From NCBI GenBank assembly GCA_910589415.1, contig OU342631.1, positions 14,880,001 through 14,944,000 of the forward strand: a DNA stretch of 64,000 bases. The letters run 5' to 3'. Each line of letters starts with the position of its first letter. The stretch's first letter is position 1. The notes beneath the pieces are model-generated. The model did not search any database. It saw only the letters and a list, made by a program, of their open reading frames with translations, and was not told where the DNA came from. This document shows positions 57,470-64,000 of the stretch, in pieces. The translations under genes were made by a program, and so were the position numbers. The stretch is from Malachius bipustulatus (Eukaryota > Arthropoda > Insecta > Coleoptera > Melyridae).

Positions 57470-58940
57470 CCACAATGAAAAAACGCATTCGCATAAAAAG
57501 TGTTTTTTTTTTGCGTTATGCGTGAATTGAATAGGTAATTATTAATATTTTCGCAATTTTTTAAATTGGATTTCTGTAAGATTCTATGGTCATATCACAT
57601 TAATGAAAATCATAATATGAAAAATTTCCAATTGCTTTGAAAACGGGCTATAAAATGGATATAGAAATTTATTAATTTCGCCTCTTTTCTTATGAACCCC
57701 ACTGACTAACTAATTCAAAAAATGTACTTGCACCACATACCTTGAAATTTTAAAAAATTGCAGGGGCATTTTGAAAATCCAAAATTGAAATTTTAGGCAA
57801 ATAAACATCATGTAAAAAATCCAAATATCTCTGCCATTTTTGTTATTTGCGTCTTGAAGTTTTTGAAGGTTAAAGGTCATTTATCTACTGTACTTACAAT
57901 ATTCTCATAGACTATATTATTATATACTATAATATGTTTACTTACTTAAGTATAGTTATCTACTGTATAAAATTCAGTTCGATTCCTTTAAAAATGGGGT
58001 ACAGAAATTTAGCCAATTTTTCTCTTTTCCTACCCACGTCACTGGCTTATTAATAGAAATAATGCAATTTTTTACCATCCTCCCATTCTGTTAATCGAGT
58101 TTCAAAGTTTTTTTTTTACATCTTCAGAGGGGTTAAAAAAATAGCAATTTTTCCTAAAATTCAAATGGCCGCCATTTGGAAACGGATTATTTTTTTTTTT
58201 ATTTTTTTTTACGATTCTGCTCAAATGCAATCCCAACCACTTCTTATGGATATCTTACTTCAACTAAAATTTCAGTCCCCTAGATCGAAAACTGCGACCT
58301 GGGATACGAGACTGCGAAAATATGCCACAAGAACCAGTTTTTTCGAATTTTTTTTTTTTTTTTTGCAAAAATCTAATGTCATGCCGAAGTTCTACAAGAT
58401 TAAAAAATTTCGTCCACTTATCTCGAAAGATGAAGCTACAGAAGCATTAAAAAAAATTTAAAATAAGCGCGATTTTCGATATTTCAGAGCTCACTATAGG
58501 TAGGTACCTCGTAAACGTAAACAGGGTTGGTTGAATTAGGAAAAATTTAACTATTTTGTGGCCATTTTGAATCCATCAAGATACAAGATATCTGTGACCG
58601 TTCCTGAAATATCCTGAAAAAAATGAAAAATAGAGATTTCTTATTATAATCTCTATTATTGTTAATCTCTATTAAATAAGAAATCTCTATTTTTCAGTTT
58701 TTTTTAGGATATTTCACGAGCGGTCACAGATATCTTGTATCTTGACAGATTCAAAATGGCCACAAAATAGTATTTTCTTTAATTTAACCGACCCTGCAGC
58801 GCTTAGCGTTTACGAGATATCCATAGCGAGTTCTGAAATAAGGGACACCTGAATATCTTGGCGTGTTTTTTGTAGAGGTGAATTTTGGAAAACCGCTTTT
58901 TCGTGATCTGTGTCAAGATCGGTGGACATTTTTTTACCGA
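57470..58940 (+). mobile_element. copy C of the 1.7-kb dispersed element, diverged and interrupted
   Basis: The left end (ATTCGCATAAAAAGTG, then TTTTAAATTGGATTTCTG) and the right end (GTGAATTTTGGAAAACCGC ... GATCGGTGGACATTT at 58878-58930) align with copy A. The middle has CCTACCCACGTCACTGGCTT at 58030. A different foldback element (58479-58850) sits just before the right end. It is more diverged than copies A and B, hence probably older. Confidence 0.65.
58479..58850. mobile_element. 372-bp foldback element
   Basis: Arms meet at a centre near 58665: AAAATAGAGATTTCTTATT at 58626 pairs with AATAAGAAATCTCTATTTT at 58673. Outward, ACAAGATATCTGTGACCG pairs with CGGTCACAGATATCTTGT, and AGAGCTCACTATAGG pairs with CCATAGCGAGTTCT. 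The right end reads AAGGGACACCT. It is related to 14321-14940. Confidence 0.8.
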
Positions 58941-58944
58941 TGAA

Positions 58945-61900
58945 AATTGTTCCCCTTTACCCCGGCCCGCGCTTTTCCCTCTTTCTGTTAATGACTTTTT
59001 TGTTGGTGTATAGGTGAATTTGAATTATCGACCATTAGGGAGATTTTTTATTAGTCTGAGAAATTGGTTCATCGATTTAGGCGAAATGAAACGAATAAAC
59101 TGCTCATGTAACACCACAATTCTCAAAAAATAGCCAGTGAAATGAAATAATTCGTTATTCTGAAATTAGGGAGACTCCTGAAAGGGCACCTCTATTTCAG
59201 AATTTTCGTCACACAAATATTCCTACATTACCAGCTACTGTGCCTCGAAATGTTGAATCAATGTTCTATGAAATCAAAGAAAATTAAGCTCAGATAATAA
59301 TTGACGAAATCCCTGTTTATAGAAAATATAATGATAATAATTTAAAAAACATATGAAAATTTGACGAATTCACCATTTAATTCGAAAAGTGAACATTTGA
59401 TTTACTGTAAGGAATTAATAAACTGAACAATGAATATTGTGGTTGAATTTTGTTTCTACACTTCTTAATGGGCCGTTTTGACCTGTCGTTTAGGAAAACT
59501 AACACAGCCAGGTGGTGTTATTCTATTTAATTAAAAAGAGGAGCTGGAAGTCCACTCTAAATATATCACTATGAAGTGAAATTGTGATAATGTCTCTCCT
59601 TGAGTATCATAATTAATATTTTAGCTCTAGAATATATTTAGGGTTAATGACAAGATTAATAAAAGAGGAATTCATTAGTGCTTCCAAGGTGAAGTTCCCA
59701 TAAAGTCCTTATAATAAAAATTGTCTTTGTCACCGCGTTAATCAATAAAAGCATTTCACGTTATTAAATATTTATACTAACGCCAATGAAAATCAATATG
59801 CTCTTCCTAGTTTTGTCAAGTTTGACCCCAATTATCTTTTGCAATGAATATATATTTAGATGTTTATAGCAAACTTTATTTTGAATGGCGAGTATATGAT
59901 AAGGTTCGGTGGCCTAGATGCGTCAATCGTTTATAGGACTACTAGATATCTACGTATATGTTGGTTTATTCAAATAATTGTTCTAAAATATGTTATATTG
60001 TATAGAAACATAAAATTATTTCTCTATAAAATTTGTAGCAAAGACCTTTTTTCTTGGTTTCTGAAAGAAACTCAATTAAGAAAATCCCTCTCTTCAACCC
60101 TTAAGTGATGGTGAAATCAAATCCTTGTAGTTTATATTGCTTGGGGGAGTTGACTCCTTCCCGACGTCGCTTGCTGAATTGTCGTTATAAAAATTCCTCA
60201 ATTGATTCAGACAAATTACGTTCTAAAATTGATAGTTCATTTATTTTATTTAACTAAGAATTTATCTTCTCGAATTCTACTGAAATCGTCTGAAGTAATT
60301 CTCAAATAAGACTTACACGAACGTTAGGGACCATCAGGGTAGTCCAGCACTTAGAGACGTTACCCACACATTTTGGTGAGTCCTTCTCTATCAATATTTC
60401 CAATCCGTTCGCAACCTTATTTCTAGAAGCTTCGATTCTCGAAGCGAGACTGCTGTTCTATAATGACAGTTTTTCGACCTTCTATTAAGTGAATCAGCGC
60501 CGTTTGCCGAAAGTCAATAGTCACTCATCTAATTACGAAAGTCTAGTTCGTCGTAAATTAAAAGAAGAATCATACATTTATCTATTTTTTCTTGTTTTAT
60601 AGCTTTTTTTCTTACTCCTATATTTTCACGCATGAAGAAAGACTGCGGAATAAAATGTGATGACGCCATCGTAGTTGGCAGTGAAAAATTCAAAAATGTT
60701 ACGTGGTGACGCCAGTCTTTTGAACCAAAACAAGCTTTGGAATGTCCAAGCAGGACAAATAACCATAAAATGTTTATTGTACGATTGATTACAATGCAAA
60801 CAGAAATATCACATCCTAATTGTCATACAGAAAAATAATAAATTTACATTAGGTATTTGCTTTGAATTTTAAATGTATTGTGCATTCAAGGTGTAATAAA
60901 AACAAAATTATGGTTGGTAAATATTACTTCAAAGAGATTTAATGAGTTTTTGCCTTTATTAATAAAGGTATTGAAAACAAGTATTTCGGAGATAAACAGC
61001 ATTAGTTGTTATTGAGTGTGAGGACTTTACACTGCAATAATCATGAGAACATTTTGTAGAATAGGTATCGTTTGTTTATTATTTATTGTGTATTATGTAT
61101 AGGTGGTATGTACTCAATTGCCCGATTGAATTCATTATTTACAATGAAATAAAATAAAACGTTTTATGCAAGCGAAACCAACACCAAGTTAAAATATTAA
61201 CTTTAAATACACAAAGGTCGGCACATTTTGCAGAAAAATGAAACCTCGCAAACGACCAGGGGCTGAGTTACAGGGATCAGTTACCCTTACTTACATTAAT
61301 TAAAAAAGTGGCAGGGTCCGTTTAAAATAATTGCTCACAAAACTGTTAGTGTACAGGGTGAGGCGTCAGAACCTTAGGGCATTTTTATATGGAGTAGAAG
61401 TCTAAAAATTTGTACGTTTATGATTTTATACCTAAATAAAAACAGTAGGTATTTTCATTTTTTATTTTTTCAGGAATTGTATTTCACAATTTTCCAAATT
61501 ATGTTTCCATTTAGGAAACATCAGTGGTGGTGTTTTTCAAATTAGGTTACTTTTTGCAGTCTACTAACTATAATGTACTTGACGTACTTAGATATTTTGG
61601 ATTCCTGATAGGTTACAATGTTAATTATTGCCAGAACAGTGGGTATAATTTTATATGTATAGGTATAAAGAATATTATGTTAATAAAAAACCAAATCATG
61701 GCTGATTTTTTTAAGTGTCATCTTTCCAAGGTGGGCATCGAAAATTAATATTGTTCCTTACGTTATTGTTTTTTTCTTATTTCCTAGCGCTCCCCTTTTT
61801 CAAAGTATGTATATGAATAAAAATAACGAATCTAACAAACCTCCATTATATCGTTAATTCCATGTGGACACTTTCGAAAGTTGGCACGCGGTATACTGAG

Positions 61901-62215
61901 ATGCTGAACAAATAGATTAATATTTCTATCACAAAAAAAGAACGAATTTTTGCATTAATATAATATGAAATTATTTTATGCTCTAGAAATAATATTTATA
62001 TAATAATACCTAGGTATGTTGTCAACAGGTATCCAGAAAAAATCTTGTTTGCAATCGAGGTAAATTACTGTTATTATTTACAAACTGTTCCAGTTCATTG
62101 CATTTTAAACAGTAGGCACGATATCACGAGACGTCGGTTTTTAAAAGTCATACTTTGTTATAATGTAGATATTTACCTATTTATGCCTCTGTTGGTTAAA
62201 CAAAATACATAAATG
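58945..62215. other. A+T-rich spacer with weak remnants
   Basis: No gene is supported. 60126-60370 could be a solo LTR (listed separately). A lone TACAGGGTGAGG terminus lies at 61352. Open frames at 59860-60108 and 61524-61748 lack support. Confidence 0.45.
60126..60370 (+). mobile_element. possible solo LTR
   Basis: A TG...CA segment of about 245 bp contains a TATAAAA at 60186 and an initiator-like TTCAGAC at about 60206. It is followed directly by TTTTGGTGAGTCC, the kind of spacer and TGG start seen next to LTRs of BEL- and Gypsy-type retrotransposons. No internal coding region or second LTR is present. Confidence 0.2.
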
Positions 62216-62221
62216 GGGATC

Positions 62222-62425
62222 TACAGGGTGTATCATAAATATACCGATAAACTTTTATGGGTAGTAGGGGGCGTCCAAACAAACATTTTTTTCTCATAAA
62301 CGTTTATCCAAAAACACCTCGTTTTCGAGATATTTTTTTTCATCCTCACCAACAATTTTGCAAAGATACATGTAGGTACGCCACTGATTACTTTATTTAG
62401 GCAATACAACTTTTTTGCCTTTTAA
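62222..62425. mobile_element. half foldback element (left end only)
   Basis: A TACAGGGTGTATCATAAATA terminus at 62222 opens about 200 bp. No complementary right end is found before the recombinase element at 62430. Confidence 0.35.
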
Positions 62426-62429
62426 ATTG

Positions 62430-63394
62430 TTTTCCTACGACCACTATACAAAACACTACTTTGCGCATCGTTTTTTGTGCGCAAACTAGCAGGTTTCTCA
62501 CTTATCCAAAACTGTGCGACAAAGTGACATAACTCATAGCCAAAAATCGTTTCCGTACAGTTTTAATGTAAACAATAGTGATGGGCGGTAACTGAGAACT
62601 CAACTGTTACTTATTGTTAATGGAATAACTATTCATTTAAAGCTTCAAGGTAATAAAATAAACACAAATGGGATAACATAGAACCCGACAAGACTATAAA
62701 ATATACTCATTATTCTCTTGTGGCAGTAATTATTAAAATTTACGAGTTGATCGCTAATAACAGCATTGGTAGCGTTCAAATTCACGAACGTGATCGTGAA
62801 AATAACTCGCACACCTCTACCACCTACTAACTTCAATCGACGACGCACAGCGCCTGCGTTGTGTAGAAGTTGCATATCAATGATATACTAACCTCTCATA
62901 AATCATTGTTATTATCTACCACGTCTCCACGCTCACGTCACTTATTTTTAGTTTATACGGAGGCTAATAATAAATAATAATAATATTGTCTTGTCGGTAG
63001 AATTCAATGATTTAATAGTATATAATAGTAATATAAAAAAGTCATTGGTAGAATTGAAAATAATATCTACCTAGGTAGTCTGAAAAAATTATCTTTAGTT
63101 AGGTACCTATCATTATAATGGATTGTAATTCCTCGGAATCTGAAGCAGAAAATACACCACCTGAAGTCAGAAAACAAGCAGGTTTGTGTTCTTTGAATTT
63201 GCTACCTGTAGTTTCGAGAGAAAAATACGAATCTGCTTATAAACATTTCATAAATTGGAGAAAAGGTCATAAAAGCAGAGCATTGTCAGAAAAAATAATT
63301 TATGTGTTAAATTTGTTAAATAATTAATCTGTTAAATTGTGGTCGTAGGAAAAGTACTGTTTGTATCACGTGCGGAAAAGAAATTTCACACTCG
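62430..63394 (+). mobile_element. recombinase-element relic with N-terminal coding fragment
   Basis: The inverted copy of 25338-25987 extends on both sides of a short coding fragment at 63118-63327. The 690 bp upstream look like a promoter and leader of the element: a G+C-richer block CCGCCCATCACT on the opposite strand, and CACGTCTCCACGCTCACG at about 62920. Downstream, the AAAGAAATTTCACACTCG word at 63377 is shared with the 25-kb copy. Confidence 0.7.
63118..63327 (+). pseudogene. N-terminal fragment of a tyrosine recombinase (Crypton-like)
   Basis: An ATG at 63118 opens 69 codons. After an acidic start (MDCNSSESEAENTPPEVRKQ) comes NLLPVVSREKYESAYKHFIN followed by WRKGHKSRALSEK. This resembles the N-terminal SAM-like core-binding domain of eukaryotic tyrosine recombinases found in insect mobile elements (pattern SxxxYxxxYxxFxxW, then SEN/SEK). 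The frame ends early in IIYVLNLLNN and a stop, where the family goes on for hundreds of residues to the R-H-R-Y catalytic domain, so only about the first sixth is present. Recombinase activity is excluded. The family call rests on remembered motifs. Confidence 0.5.
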
Positions 63395-63739
63395 TGTGAA
63401 TTGTGACACTCAACTTACTATTGCCCATCTTACTTTATCTAAAAATTGATAAAATACAATTAAAATAATTAAAATCAATTTTTTGACATGCCTTATTGGA
63501 GCAGCATTAATTTTTTTCTCTCAAAAACGAAGCAAGATACGCAAAAACATCAAGTACAAGAAAAGCTGTGTTCTTGGTTGATTTATATATAAAAAAAAGT
63601 TGTAAAAAATTCTGGGGTGTTATTTTTCAGACAAAGAACTCGAAAGGTTACCTACCCCGTGAGCACGCTCCTGAAATACTGTCTGAAAATGTAATGAATT
63701 CAAAATATGTCTTACATTGTTATTAGCAACAAACTCTCT

Positions 63740-63962
63740 AACGGCCAATATTATAAACGCTGGTTAAGTTAACTGGCCGATTTCTGTGGTCGTTTCTGGA
63801 GAAGATATAGACTGTAGGTCGAAATTATTGCAATTTAATTACTCTTGGCATAAAAGGGATTACAAAAATTTTAATAAAAGTTATTCGAGGTCAATATTAG
63901 CTTCAAAATCGGGCACAGAAATCTGCCAGTTAACTTAACCAGCGTTTATAATATTGGCCGTT
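63740..63962. mobile_element. 223-bp MITE with 50-bp inverted ends
   Basis: AACGGCCAATATTATAAACG at 63740 and its complement ending at 63962 match over about 50 bp, continuing through CTGGTTAAGTTAACTGGC. The flanks suggest a TA or TTA target. The interior of about 120 bp is non-coding. The near-perfect ends suggest a young copy. Confidence 0.8.
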
Positions 63963-64000
63963 AAATTTCATTAAAATTGACGCTGGAGTTTTTTAGATTA

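Overview
The window reads as nuclear DNA of an insect. It is very A+T-rich, has long intergenic stretches, short exons with eukaryotic splice donors, TATA/initiator promoter-like sites, and a dense load of decayed transposable elements. Frequent TAGGTACCTA-type runs and foldback elements ending in TACAGGGTGT would suit a hemipteran such as an aphid relative, but that is a guess from style. No complete host gene lies here. There is no rRNA gene, no convincing intact tRNA gene and no CRISPR array.

Host-like signal consists of small isolated first exons, consistent with the 5' region and giant introns of one or more genes. On the minus strand, three ATG exons end in a strong donor in phase 1: 34669-34711, 23316-23418 (with a well-spaced TATA box and initiator) and 16359-16494 (with a TATA box). 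They may be alternative promoters and N-termini of one gene whose shared exons lie to the left. On the plus strand, candidate first exons lie at 15841-15868 (below a perfect TGACGTCA site and a TATA box), 51346-51478 and 54539-54586. Weaker exon-like pieces lie at 5888-6061, 7342-7431, 17570-17701 and 38020-38277.

The rest is mostly transposons. 1-5 kb: a 0.88-kb foldback element nested in a second one. 8.4-9.2 kb and 13-15 kb: more foldbacks. 18.75-20.73 kb: a 2-kb near-perfect palindrome, followed at once by a 1.67-kb terminal-inverted-repeat element (20767-22435) carrying broken remains of a PIN/XPG-like nuclease plus Cys-rich protein. 25.3-27.8 kb: two elements that recur in inverted orientation at 54.6-56.3 and 62.4-63.4 kb; the 62-kb copy keeps a tyrosine-recombinase N-terminal fragment that its 25-kb sister lost by a microhomology deletion. 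29.6-30.4, 33.1-34.3 and 35.6-35.9 kb: foldbacks. 36.7-37.6 kb: 3' end of an RNase-H-bearing LINE. 40.2-45.5 kb: a nest in which a foldback element holds a CR1/Jockey-type LINE that itself holds a 0.96-kb foldback. 49-51 kb: a 0.64-kb element inverted relative to its twin at 40.7 kb, a SINE-like promoter and a TIR element. 57.5-58.9 kb: a third copy of the 26-kb family, interrupted by another foldback. 63.74-63.96 kb: a 223-bp MITE.

All similarity statements come from reading the sequence against itself and from remembered family motifs. No alignment or database search was run.
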